Source of the DNA: Halomonas sp. LBP4
GTDB taxonomy: Bacteria; Pseudomonadota; Gammaproteobacteria; Pseudomonadales; Halomonadaceae
Direction: 5' to 3'
Assembly (NCBI RefSeq): GCF_003202205.1
Contig: NZ_PDOG01000005.1
Coordinates: 150,178-214,177 of the forward strand
DNA: 64,000 nt
The position numbers and the translations under genes were made by a program. The notes beneath the pieces were generated by a model. The model searched no databases, had not been told where the DNA came from, and worked only from the letters and a program-made list of their open reading frames with translations. The stretch's first letter is position 1; each line of letters opens with the position of its first letter. Shown in pieces: positions 35,645 to 44,860 of this stretch.

Positions 35645-35679
35645 GTCGGCTGCGCTCTTCGTTCGATGATCACTTCAGC

Positions 35680-38600
35680 TTACTCCGCCATGGCCGAGGC
35701 CTCAGCCTCGGGCACACCGATACCCAACCGCTCGGCGAACACGCGGTAGGCGGTGCGGTAGTCTTCGATGCGGTCAACGTGGCGGAACGGCGGATAGAAG
35801 GTGCGAGTGACGGTCTGGTAGCCGTTGTCGATATCCCAGCTGACGGTCAGTGGAGAGGTGCCATCATGGTCGGTGCGGGCTTCGCGTACTTCCTTACCAC
35901 CGGCGTCCTTGCGTTTGGTGTTCGGGAGACGTTGCCCGAGGCTATCGTACTCATCCGCTTCCTCATAAGCTTTCATTACCGGAAACTGCACTGAGTATGC
36001 ATTGATAAGCGCTTCAATACTTACTCCCAAAGAAAGAGCCACCAATACATCTATTTCAATTAATGCTTGCCTTCTTGAAAAACACAGTCTCAAGGGAGAG
36101 TACATATCCCACCCTCCCAAATCACCCCAGCTCTTTTCATGAGCATTGTTCAAGCAAGGATCTTCTACCGTCCAGCCTTCCGGTATCGAGGAATCATAAA
36201 CACTATTCCAAAGAGGGGCATAATCCTCTGATAAGCAAATTAACCGGAGGCAGCGAGATATCAAGCTATTGGCGGCTTCACCTTCATACACAGGCATCCT
36301 CTCAAGAAAAATTCCATAGCAATGCCCTGTGCCTGAAACTTTAATGAAAAAGTCATGCACAATCGAAATATTTCCCGCCGTATAAAGAGCAAGTTTTCTT
36401 AAATCAGAAAAGGAAATCCCAAAACTCGTGATCAAGTGAATAACACCAGGAGGAATAATAACAGGCATCAAGGTTCTTTCATTTCCCGATTTCGCCATCT
36501 CCCGATTGAGATATCGGTACCTTCCGATATAATCTTCCCCCAACCCCCTAGCCAGCACTTCTTTTTGGAAATTACTCATCCCGCCAACTTTATCCCCCAA
36601 CCTAAAAAGCGATCTCCTTTTTGGAGACTTAGGGAGGTTAATTAGATCTAAAGAGTGATAACTCCTATTGCTCTCATAAATAGTATTGGCATTTTGATGG
36701 TAAGGGTTTGCAACATAATAATGCGGCCCAGAGACCACAAACTCTGAAGCAACCTTACTTTCATAAGTCGGCTTTCTATCTTTACTTAAAACCCCCTTTT
36801 TTTGCATCGCAGTCTCATCAAACATTACAGAGGATTTCAAGTAACCGTCTGCAAGCTTTAGCTTAAACTTAGAAAATTTCTCAAGGACAGGGACAAAATC
36901 TTCACTGTGTAACTTAGGAAGCTTACACCCTCCCCCGCCTTCTTCTTCAAATAGTCTTGAAAACAATCCAAGCTCTTTTTTAGTTATTCTTACTACACGC
37001 CTAAGATGCCCTGATATCTCCCAATCCCCCTTAGCATCTTTTATTCCGGGAACCACACCTTTTCCATCATCATTATAGCACGCAGCTATAGTTTTTGGCT
37101 CAAACAAGTTGAATATAGCATCGAACTCCACCTCCCCACGAGAAGATCGCATTACATTAATTGAGAAAGTCATTTGATTATGCACATCAGCAAAGACACC
37201 AACTTCATTGTTGAATTGAAAATGCTTCACAACATGCGCATAGAACCTTTCTCTAAACCTCCCCCCTTTACTATCAGAAAGAAATTCATCTGGACATAAG
37301 ATTCCGCTAACACCAGCTGCGGCGACTAGCCTCCATGCCTCCTCAATAAACTTCTTATACAGATTTGCCTTAACACCGCTTGAATCAGGATAGTACTTCC
37401 TTTCTCCCAGGAATTTTTGCCCCCCCAAGGACGAGGTAACCCCCTGAACATATTTTCTTGCACCAATTACATTATCGAAAACATATTCCAGCTGTTCATT
37501 GAGTTCATCCGCCCCAGCTGCTTGCACCCCCAGAAGTGGTTCAATCTCATATAAAACATATTCTTTATTCCAGGCAACTTTCAGCCACGGCGGGTTACCA
37601 AACATCAGATCGAAGCCCTTGGGCTCGGGCTTGTCCTCCACCCGCGGTCCCAGGATCTCGGTAAAGATCAGCTCCCAGTGGTGGTAGTGCTGCTCGTTGG
37701 CGGTGGCACGGCCGACGCCGAACCAGGGCACCAGCTCGCTGAGATGGGCGGCATCGGGCAGCTGGGCCTGGCTGGCCTGGAACAGCGCCTCCAGGTCGAT
37801 ATCCTCGCCCAGCTGGATATCCAGCATTGCACGGGTGGCCAGGTCATCGGTGCCGATCCCCAGCAGCACCTCGGCGGCGGCCAGCCAGGCCTCGCGGCTG
37901 GGCAGCGCCTCGGCCTGCTCCAGCGGCCAGAAGTAGAAGCTGCACCAGCTGTCCATCAGCAGGCGCAGGCGCTGGAAGGCGCCGGACTCGGCCTCCAGCC
38001 TGGCTTTCAAGCGCTCCTGATGGCGCAGGCTGGGGCCGGGGCGCAGGGCTTCGACGTCGTTCTGCGGGGTGGGCCAGACGCTGGCCGTACAGGCGGAGTG
38101 GGCCAGCGCCCGGTGGCGCTCGGCGGCATAGTCGGCCCATAGCACATCGATGCGTGCGCTCAGCGCCTCAAGGCGGGCCAGCTCCTCCGGGGAGATTGTC
38201 TGCTTCACCTGCTTGTTGCGCCACTGCTTGATCTGTTCGCACTCCTCCGGCCAGTGCTGCCTCATCAGCTTGTCGGTGGCGGCGGGGGCCATCTCCTCAT
38301 CCCACACCAGGAAGTGGTAGATCTCACCGGGCTTTCGCGCTTCGCCGGGCTTGAGCTGGCGGGGCACGTGGGCGTTCTTGCCGTAGTGCTTGCCGGCCCC
38401 CAGCTGCACCTTGCTCCATACGCTGCGCCGCGCGCCTATCAGGCTGTTGCCGGCGCGCAGGCGCAGGCCAAACCAGGGCGTGGCGGCCGGCCGGTGGACG
38501 GGGGGAGTATCTTCACTGCCGGGGTGCTCCATCAGGCGGTGAATGGTGGCCAGCCATAGCGAGAGCGCTCCCAGCTCCACCGCCACCGGGTTGAGGTCGA

Positions 38601-40662
38601 CCCCGTAGACGTTATGCACGGCGATGTAGTGGCGCACTCGGCGCAGCTCGTCCTCGTAGTCGCTGGGGTCGATACTCTGGCCGAGCTGCTGCTGCTTGAG
38701 CTCCAGGTAGCGGTGGGCCAGCTGGTCGATGGCCTCCACCAGGAAGGCCGCCGAGCCCATGGCTGGCTCGCAGACCTTGAGCGCGAGCACCTCGTCGGCC
38801 TGTTCGGGCGTGAAATCCTTGAGGCGCTCCTTGAGGGCCTCCTCCACCAGAGTGCGGGTAAGCACCTCCGGAGTGTAGTAGGAGGCGCTGTTGACCCGAT
38901 CGACCCCGTTGAGGTGGAGGATAAACTCGCCGGTGCGGTAAATGCGCGGCTTCTGGGTACGGTGCTCCAGCACCACCTCGCCCTTCTTGAACTCATCCAG
39001 CCGCGTGGCGGGCACGAACCAGGTGGGCTGCTTGGGGTCCACGGCGTTATCCAGCATGGACTTGATAGTGCGCCCCTGCTTGATCTGCTGATGCACCTGG
39101 ATCAGGTCTTCGGTGGCGAAGAAGCCCTTGTAGGAGAGCAGCCCCTCATAGACCGAGCCGAGCTGCACGATGCCAAGCTCTGCATAGTTGATACGACCGA
39201 TCCGCCTGCTCTGCTGGGAGGTACCCAGGCTCAGGCTGCGGATCACGCCGTGCAGCACCCGGTTGGGCAGCTTGACGCGGCTGAGCAGCGGCGTGGCGGC
39301 GGGGTCGAACAGGGTGGCGGTCAGCGGCTCGATGGCAAACAGCTTGCCGGGGGTGTAGCCGTCGCGGCGGCTGTCGGCCTGGCGGGGCTGGGCATCCTCC
39401 AGCGCCAGCTGCTCGCCGCTGGGGCTGCCAAAGAGGCTCTCCTGGCTGGGCAGGCGGCCGAACTGCGGGCCATCGCTCTCCTCCTCCTGCGCCAGGCCCT
39501 CGCGGGCCGGGTCGAAGCCCTCGTAGATCAGTTGGAAGAGCCACTCCAGATGCTCGGCGATATAGGTGCCCTGCTCGGTGGTAGTGCCGGGCTCGTTGGC
39601 GTCCACCAGGTCGCGCAGGGCCTCCAGGCTGTAGCCCAGGCGGTAGACGTCGTCGTTGATGGGCAGGATGCCCAGCTCGCCACCGCGGGCCTCGGCGTAG
39701 AAGCAGAACAGCAGGCGGTAGACGTAGATCAGCGCATCATGGCGCAGCTGCTCGGCGGTGATCTCGCGGCTGCCGTCGGGCAGCGGCGCCTCGCGCTCGC
39801 TGAGCTGGCGATAGCCGAGGTTGGACTGGCGACGCGCCTCCACCCAGCCGTTGGCGATGGCCTGGATGGCATCGCGCACCGCGCCCTGCAGCTTCTCCGA
39901 GACGCCGTGGGTGCTCTTGAGGCTGCCCTCCCGCAGGCGCTCGTGGAGCACCTCGTCGCTCTCGCCCTGGGGCGAAAGCGCCTCCACGGAAAGCAGTGCA
40001 CAGATAGCCTGGAAGGTCTCGGCCTGGCGGCGGCCATAGGCCTCTTCCAGGTCGATCCACAGGTAGCGGCCCTGGGCATAGGTCTGGGCGTCGAAGAGGT
40101 AGACCCGGGCACCGGCCAGCAGCATTACCCAGCGGGGGGCGTCCTCCTGCTTGAAGAGGTTGGCGATGGCCTTCTCCCAGCTTTCCTGCAGGGTAGGCAG
40201 CTCTTCTACCAGCCGGCCCGGGGCCTGCACCTCCTGCTCCAGCGGCTCCTCGTCGCTGTCGCCGCCGGACAGGCAGAACGGCGCCTGCAGGGTCACCAGC
40301 CAGGGGCGGTTATGGCGGTTGAGGCGCAGCAGGGCCGGCAGCTGCTTCTTCTCGGTGGCCAGCTCCAGGGCGAAGGGCTCGGGGCGATAGCCCAGGGCAT
40401 CAAGCAGCGCCGGGTGCCAGGCATCCAGCTCCTTCACGCCGGCGCGGCTGCGCAGCTCGGGTTCCGGGAAATCAAGGGCCGCGGTCTTGGCCTTGAAGTA
40501 GCTGTCGCCGAGGGCCGCCAGGCGGCGCGGCGCGGACTGGCTGCCCTGCTCCTTCCAGGCCTTGGCCAGGTCGCGAATATCCTTGGCAAAGCCGTTCTTG
40601 TCGGCCAGGTAGTGGGCGGCGTAGTAGTCGCCGACGTTCTTGATTGCGGTATCCAGCGCCAT
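35680..40662 (-). CDS. large Eco57I/PglX-like adenine methyltransferase (DrmMI-like)
   Basis: 1660-aa protein. SAM motif I is V-C-E-P-A-M-G-S-A-A-F-L (~627-638); motif IV is the adenine-N6 signature N-P-P-W (~1021). The N-terminal ~550 residues are of unknown fold, possibly a nuclease relic or DNA-interaction arm; the region after motif IV should hold the target recognition domain. That region (about 35,960-37,590) is strikingly AT-rich compared with GC-rich sequence on both sides, although the frame is uninterrupted. Size and position after an SNF2 helicase match DrmMI of class 1 DISARM or PglX of BREX. The ATG overlaps the helicase stop by one base (TAATG). Likely marks host DNA as self. 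Confidence 0.85.
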   Translation of the reverse strand: MALDTAIKNVGDYYAAHYLADKNGFAKDIRDLAKAWKEQGSQSAPRRLAALGDSYFKAKTAALDFPEPELRSRAGVKELDAWHPALLDALGYRPEPFALELATEKKQLPALLRLNRHNRPWLVTLQAPFCLSGGDSDEEPLEQEVQAPGRLVEELPTLQESWEKAIANLFKQEDAPRWVMLLAGARVYLFDAQTYAQGRYLWIDLEEAYGRRQAETFQAICALLSVEALSPQGESDEVLHERLREGSLKSTHGVSEKLQGAVRDAIQAIANGWVEARRQSNLGYRQLSEREAPLPDGSREITAEQLRHDALIYVYRLLFCFYAEARGGELGILPINDDVYRLGYSLEALRDLVDANEPGTTTEQGTYIAEHLEWLFQLIYEGFDPAREGLAQEEESDGPQFGRLPSQESLFGSPSGEQLALEDAQPRQADSRRDGYTPGKLFAIEPLTATLFDPAATPLLSRVKLPNRVLHGVIRSLSLGTSQQSRRIGRINYAELGIVQLGSVYEGLLSYKGFFATEDLIQVHQQIKQGRTIKSMLDNAVDPKQPTWFVPATRLDEFKKGEVVLEHRTQKPRIYRTGEFILHLNGVDRVNSASYYTPEVLTRTLVEEALKERLKDFTPEQADEVLALKVCEPAMGSAAFLVEAIDQLAHRYLELKQQQLGQSIDPSDYEDELRRVRHYIAVHNVYGVDLNPVAVELGALSLWLATIHRLMEHPGSEDTPPVHRPAATPWFGLRLRAGNSLIGARRSVWSKVQLGAGKHYGKNAHVPRQLKPGEARKPGEIYHFLVWDEEMAPAATDKLMRQHWPEECEQIKQWRNKQVKQTISPEELARLEALSARIDVLWADYAAERHRALAHSACTASVWPTPQNDVEALRPGPSLRHQERLKARLEAESGAFQRLRLLMDSWCSFYFWPLEQAEALPSREAWLAAAEVLLGIGTDDLATRAMLDIQLGEDIDLEALFQASQAQLPDAAHLSELVPWFGVGRATANEQHYHHWELIFTEILGPRVEDKPEPKGFDLMFGNPPWLKVAWNKEYVLYEIEPLLGVQAAGADELNEQLEYVFDNVIGARKYVQGVTSSLGGQKFLGERKYYPDSSGVKANLYKKFIEEAWRLVAAAGVSGILCPDEFLSDSKGGRFRERFYAHVVKHFQFNNEVGVFADVHNQMTFSINVMRSSRGEVEFDAIFNLFEPKTIAACYNDDGKGVVPGIKDAKGDWEISGHLRRVVRITKKELGLFSRLFEEEGGGGCKLPKLHSEDFVPVLEKFSKFKLKLADGYLKSSVMFDETAMQKKGVLSKDRKPTYESKVASEFVVSGPHYYVANPYHQNANTIYESNRSYHSLDLINLPKSPKRRSLFRLGDKVGGMSNFQKEVLARGLGEDYIGRYRYLNREMAKSGNERTLMPVIIPPGVIHLITSFGISFSDLRKLALYTAGNISIVHDFFIKVSGTGHCYGIFLERMPVYEGEAANSLISRCLRLICLSEDYAPLWNSVYDSSIPEGWTVEDPCLNNAHEKSWGDLGGWDMYSPLRLCFSRRQALIEIDVLVALSLGVSIEALINAYSVQFPVMKAYEEADEYDSLGQRLPNTKRKDAGGKEVREARTDHDGTSPLTVSWDIDNGYQTVTRTFYPPFRHVDRIEDYRTAYRVFAERLGIGVPEAEASAMAE
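35960..37590. other. AT-rich block inside methyltransferase gene
   Basis: Base composition changes abruptly near 35,960 and 37,590. The inside is AT-rich with many A and T runs, while the rest of the gene is clearly GC-rich. The block begins just past the N-P-P-W motif in coding order and covers the expected target recognition domain. Boundaries were judged by eye. Confidence 0.7.
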
Positions 40663-43613
40663 TAATTCACTCCTTCCACGACCAGCACCAGCCGGGTGGT
40701 GGGCTCATCCGTCGCCCGGTAGTGGGCCCACATCCAGTGTTCCTTGCGGTCTTCCAGGTACTTCTCCATCTCCTCGCGCTTGTTGCGCAGCTGGGTGGCA
40801 CGCTTGCCCTCCGGCGGCAGGCCGGCGAGCTGCGCGTCGATGCGTGCGGCCCAGCGGGCGAACCAGTCATCCAGGCGTCTGGTTTCCTCCTCCACCCGCG
40901 GCCAGATCTCGGCGCGGCGCCGGTCCTTGAGCTGCTTGAGGTGATGGAGGCTCTGGTCGACCGCCGAGCCCAGGAAGCTCTTCATCAGGTGCTCGGGCAG
41001 GCTGCCCTGCTTGCCGGTGTTGGTGAGCTGGTCGAACTTGACCTCGGCCAGCGCCTCCTTGAGAGGGCGAATGCGGAACTTGCCGCCCTTGCGGAAGGAG
41101 ACCGCGTGGGGGTCGACGATCAGCGGCGTGCCGGCCCGGGAGCTGACCTGGCCGATGAAGCAGAAGAGCAGCTCGCCGGGCTCCAGCCAGGGAGAGCTGA
41201 TCAAGGGGGCCTCGCCGCGCGCCTGAAGCATCATTAGCCGCTCGGAGAGCCACTTCATCACCGGGTGCTGCTCAGTCAGCAGCAGCTCGCGGGACCACTG
41301 GCCCCTCTGGGCCAGCGCGGCCTGGATGGCGGCATTGGCACGCCTGGGGCTCTCGGTGAAGAAGAGCTGCTTCTCCGCCGGCCAGGCCTCTTCCGGCATC
41401 GCCGAGGCGCCATAGACCATCTCACTGTCCACCCAGGGGGCCCCCAGGCGGCGGGCAACTTCGCGGGGCGGGGTGAAGATCAGCTGCTCGTCAGTGTTAT
41501 CAATATCAGGCCAGTCGCGGTTTTCAGCCCGCAGAGTACGATAACCGTCTGCGAGGAACTTGGCGTTGCTCAGCAGGCGAATGCGCGAGTTGTCCTGCAG
41601 GCCGGCGGCGTCCTCGGTAGCGGCTTCCTCGCCGTCGTCATCCCCGAGCAGGAAGTCGAGGTCAAAATGGCTGGCATCGTGCAGGAGGGACTCCAGCTCA
41701 CCGGATTCACCGTCGCCTTCCTCCTCCAGGCGCCGCTTCAGGCCCTCACGATTGGTCACCAGTCCCTCGCCGACGGCATCGGTTTCCTTGTCGGGGTCGT
41801 AGAGTTTGAGCACGCTCTCGCCGGTACGGGTGGAGCGGTTGATCTCCTCCACCTTGTCGACCAGGCGCTGGAAGATCTCGCTGTCGCCCTCCAGCAGCCC
41901 CTCGCGGGTCTCCACCATCAGGTAGCGGATGATGGGCGGGTGCTTCTGGCCGAAGCGGTCGATGCGGCCATTTCGCTGGATCAGGGTGATGATCGACCAG
42001 GGCAGGTCGTAGTGGATGATGTGATGGCACTGGTGGTGCAGGTTGACGCCTTCCGAGGCGACATCAGTGGCCAGCAGCAGGCGCACCTCGCTGGTACCGG
42101 TACCGAAGGACTCCACCGCGGCGGCCAGGGCGCTGTCGGACATGCCGCCATGGATGGCGGCGATGGTCTGCTCGGCCTGGTCCTGCTCCTTGTCGGAGAA
42201 CTTGAGCTTGAAGTGGCGCGCCAGGGCGGGAGCCAGGGCCTGCTGGGTCACGCGGCTCTCGGTGAACATCAGCAGCCGTGGGCTGTTGGCCGTGCCATCC
42301 CAACCCATGGCCTCCAGCTCACGCACCAGCGCCTTGAAGCGGGCGCTCTCGGTGATGGTCAGCTGCTCCAGCTGGCGAGTGAGCAGGGCAAGCTCCTCGA
42401 CTTCCGGGGAGCCGGGGTCCTGGCGCTTGATCTGCGCCAGGCGCTTGCTGGCGGTAGAGAGACACGCCTCGGGGCTTGAGAGGAACGCCTTGTACATGCC
42501 CCAGCTGACGATGGCCTGGCTCTCGATCTCCTTGTCGAGCACCCGCTGACGAATATGCGCCAGCTGGTGGTAGACGCCCTCCTCGGCTTCGCTGGCGTGG
42601 GCGGTGGTCTGCTCAAGTGGCACAACCTCGCGCTCGGAGAAGTTGCTGCCCGCCTCGGCCTTCACGTCCTCCTTGAAGCGCATCAGGAAGAAGGGGGCGA
42701 TGTCCTTGGCCTCGTATTCCTGGAGATTGGGGTCTGGCACCGCGGAGGGGTCGAGCAGGCTAATCAGACGGCCGAAGGTCTCGCGCTTGCCGTTATGAGG
42801 GGTGGCGGTGGTCAGCAGCATGCTGTTGGTGCGCCGCGAGAGGCGACGCGCCAGGCGGTAGCTGAGGTGGCGCCCCGGGTTGATGCCGCCGGAGACGTTA
42901 TGCGCTTCGTCGATTACCACCACGTCCCAGCGTGTGTTCTCCAGGAAATGGGCGTAGCGGCCGATATCCTTGAGGGTATCGATGGAGATGATGATGCGCT
43001 GGTAGACCTCGAAGGGGTTCTTGGAGGCCGGGATCTTGAGCTGCAGCCTGGAGAGCGCATCGGAGTCCATGCGCACCAGCGGCAGCGCGAAGCGGTTCCA
43101 CAGCTCGGCCTGGAACTGGGAGAGCATCGACTTCTTGGCCAGCACCAGGATGCGGTTGCCCTGCCCCCGCCGGATCAGCTCGCTGAGGATCATGCCCACT
43201 TCGATGGTCTTGCCGAGGCCCACCTGGTCTGCCAGCAGCAGCCGCGGGCGGAGCTGGTGCAGGGCCCGATGCACCGCCTCCTTCTGGTACTCCATGGGCG
43301 TAAAGGCACCCATGTCCTCGAAGTTGGGCGCCGGGTCGGTCAGCGGCATCTGGCGCAGCTGGGCTTCCAAGAAGAGCCGGGAGCGCGAATAGCCGTTGGA
43401 TTCATCGCGTACCAGGGCCGTCTCGCGAGGGTTGACCTCCTTGATACGGTCCAGCTGGGTGAGGAAAGCGGCCTCGTGGCCACGGTTGAGATCGTCCACC
43501 CCAGTACAGAAGACGATTTGGTGCTGGTAAGTCCCCGCGGCATCCACCCGCGAGACTAGCCATTCGGCATCACGACATACGACGCGCATGCCAGGCGTGA
43601 ACACGGTTCCCAT
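40662..43613 (-). CDS. SNF2-family helicase (DrmD-like)
   Basis: 983-aa Swi2/Snf2 superfamily 2 protein. Walker A region D-Q-V-G-L-G-K-T (129-136), DEAH box I-D-E-A-H (~232-236), motif III T-A-T-P-H-N-G, and motif VI Q-R-N-G-R-I-D-R (~553-560). The long C-terminus is helical and charged. The layout matches DrmD, the SNF2 helicase of class 1 DISARM, also found beside PglX-like methyltransferases. First gene of an operon transcribed leftward; the 335-bp gap upstream separates it from a divergent helicase gene. Expected role: DNA translocation or remodelling that restricts unmarked incoming DNA. Confidence 0.85.
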   Translation of the reverse strand: MGTVFTPGMRVVCRDAEWLVSRVDAAGTYQHQIVFCTGVDDLNRGHEAAFLTQLDRIKEVNPRETALVRDESNGYSRSRLFLEAQLRQMPLTDPAPNFEDMGAFTPMEYQKEAVHRALHQLRPRLLLADQVGLGKTIEVGMILSELIRRGQGNRILVLAKKSMLSQFQAELWNRFALPLVRMDSDALSRLQLKIPASKNPFEVYQRIIISIDTLKDIGRYAHFLENTRWDVVVIDEAHNVSGGINPGRHLSYRLARRLSRRTNSMLLTTATPHNGKRETFGRLISLLDPSAVPDPNLQEYEAKDIAPFFLMRFKEDVKAEAGSNFSEREVVPLEQTTAHASEAEEGVYHQLAHIRQRVLDKEIESQAIVSWGMYKAFLSSPEACLSTASKRLAQIKRQDPGSPEVEELALLTRQLEQLTITESARFKALVRELEAMGWDGTANSPRLLMFTESRVTQQALAPALARHFKLKFSDKEQDQAEQTIAAIHGGMSDSALAAAVESFGTGTSEVRLLLATDVASEGVNLHHQCHHIIHYDLPWSIITLIQRNGRIDRFGQKHPPIIRYLMVETREGLLEGDSEIFQRLVDKVEEINRSTRTGESVLKLYDPDKETDAVGEGLVTNREGLKRRLEEEGDGESGELESLLHDASHFDLDFLLGDDDGEEAATEDAAGLQDNSRIRLLSNAKFLADGYRTLRAENRDWPDIDNTDEQLIFTPPREVARRLGAPWVDSEMVYGASAMPEEAWPAEKQLFFTESPRRANAAIQAALAQRGQWSRELLLTEQHPVMKWLSERLMMLQARGEAPLISSPWLEPGELLFCFIGQVSSRAGTPLIVDPHAVSFRKGGKFRIRPLKEALAEVKFDQLTNTGKQGSLPEHLMKSFLGSAVDQSLHHLKQLKDRRRAEIWPRVEEETRRLDDWFARWAARIDAQLAGLPPEGKRATQLRNKREEMEKYLEDRKEHWMWAHYRATDEPTTRLVLVVEGVN

Positions 43614-43948
43614 GCTGCCCTTCCCTTGTCTGCTGCGTAACGGCCCGCCAATCTCCGGCAGAGCTCCCGCCCCGAGCCTTTCAGGTCGTGACCGCTTTTC
43701 GTGTTATGGGCTGAGCCATACTCAGCCGATTTTGCTCTCATCCTAAAGGTTTGGCTCCAAGGCTGCAGCCCTATGACGCCAGTACATCGTGTGACTTACG
43801 GCCATGTTCCCACCGGACTGCAACAATTTCTGTCGCTAGCGCGCGAGAGGCTGCCACCAAAGCGGGCTTGAGGCAGGCCATGCCCCGCTGATACAACAGC
43901 TGCATACGCAGAAAATAACATTCATCGCATATCACGCAGGGCAACGGC
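43614..43948. promoter_or_regulatory. divergent intergenic region with inverted repeat
   Basis: 335 bp between the DrmD-like gene (minus) and the truncated helicase (plus), so it must drive both. Contains the inverted repeat GGCTGAG-ccata-CTCAGCC (43709-43727), about 100 bp before the DrmD-like ATG, a candidate operator. No regulator gene is adjacent. Promoter elements are not clear by eye. Confidence 0.45.
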
Positions 43949-44860
43949 ATGGAAAAGCTGACGCAGATCCGAGAAGCCATCCGCATGGAGGAAGACGCCC
44001 AGCGCAGCACCTACATTTTCAAGGTGGCGCGGGCAAAACGCATCAGTGGCCGTATCGCCACTGTCAAGGTGGCCGCGGAGGATGACCACCGCAACAGCGA
44101 CACCCTTAGCGAAAACCTGGAGGGTGCCCATGCCTGGTGGCCGCTGGAGGGCCCTCACAACGGTGAAACCAGGGTGCTCTCGGTGTTTCCCGAGGACAAC
44201 GAGCTGCATCTGACGGCGGTAAAGGGAGATCTGCCCGACGAGGAGGCCCGCCTACGCCTCTACCCGCCCAACTTCATCGAGCCGGTGCGTCAGCTCTACC
44301 ACGACCCGCTCTACCAGGAGCTTGGCCTCAAGATCCTGCGTGAGTGGAGCAGCCGGGACCCACAGGACCCTCGCCGCCTTCCAGCCGCGGAAGCGTTGAC
44401 CCTTCGCGAACAGCAAGGTGAAGCCCTAAAACTGCCCTACCGCAGCCACTCCTTGCTGATCGGCCCGCCCGGTACCGGCAAGACCTACACCCCGGCCGCG
44501 ATCATCGCCCAATTCCTGCTCCATGAGCCGGAACAGCGCGTCCTGTTGCTCTCCAACAGCAACGCCGCCGTGGACGATGCGCTGGTGAAGGTGGACCAGG
44601 CGCTGGAGACCCTGGGCGATCACCAGCGCAAGAAGCGCGCTATACGTATCGGCAAGAACTTCACGACGGCCTGCTATGAAGGGTGCGAGCATCTGCTGCC
44701 ATCAAGCCAGCAGTTAACGGACAAATTGAAGACTCTGGAAAAGCGTAAACCCGACCAGCGGGAGGCCGGCTCGAGGATATGCAACCAGTGCTCTCCCGAG
44801 AAGTTGCAGAATGCCTGCAACTCGTCCCTATCCTTGGCCGAGCACTCCATCGCCTTGAGA
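43949..44860 (+). pseudogene. superfamily 1 helicase, cut off by IS66 element
   Basis: ATG at 43949 opens about 304 residues of a DNA2/NAM7-type helicase: Walker A G-P-P-G-T-G-K-T (~172-179), then S-N-S-N-A-A-V-D-D (motif Ia, ~203) and E-H-L-L-P near 250. The sequence reaches the left end of the IS66 element at 44861 and no continuation appears after the right end at 47221, so the DExx box and the second helicase lobe are missing. Probably another defence-island gene, now inactive. Confidence 0.7.

Noticed and set aside
38614..40665. 683-aa plus-strand open frame
   Set aside because: Antisense shadow of the methyltransferase N-terminal region, which is GC-rich.
23107..43613. Calling the operon plain class 1 DISARM
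   Set aside because: DrmD- and DrmMI-like genes fit, but a PLD protein (DrmC) and separate DrmA/DrmB are absent and several extra genes are present.
23107..43613. BREX system
   Set aside because: A PglX-like methyltransferase is present, but no PglZ, BrxC, BrxA or BrxB-like gene was found.
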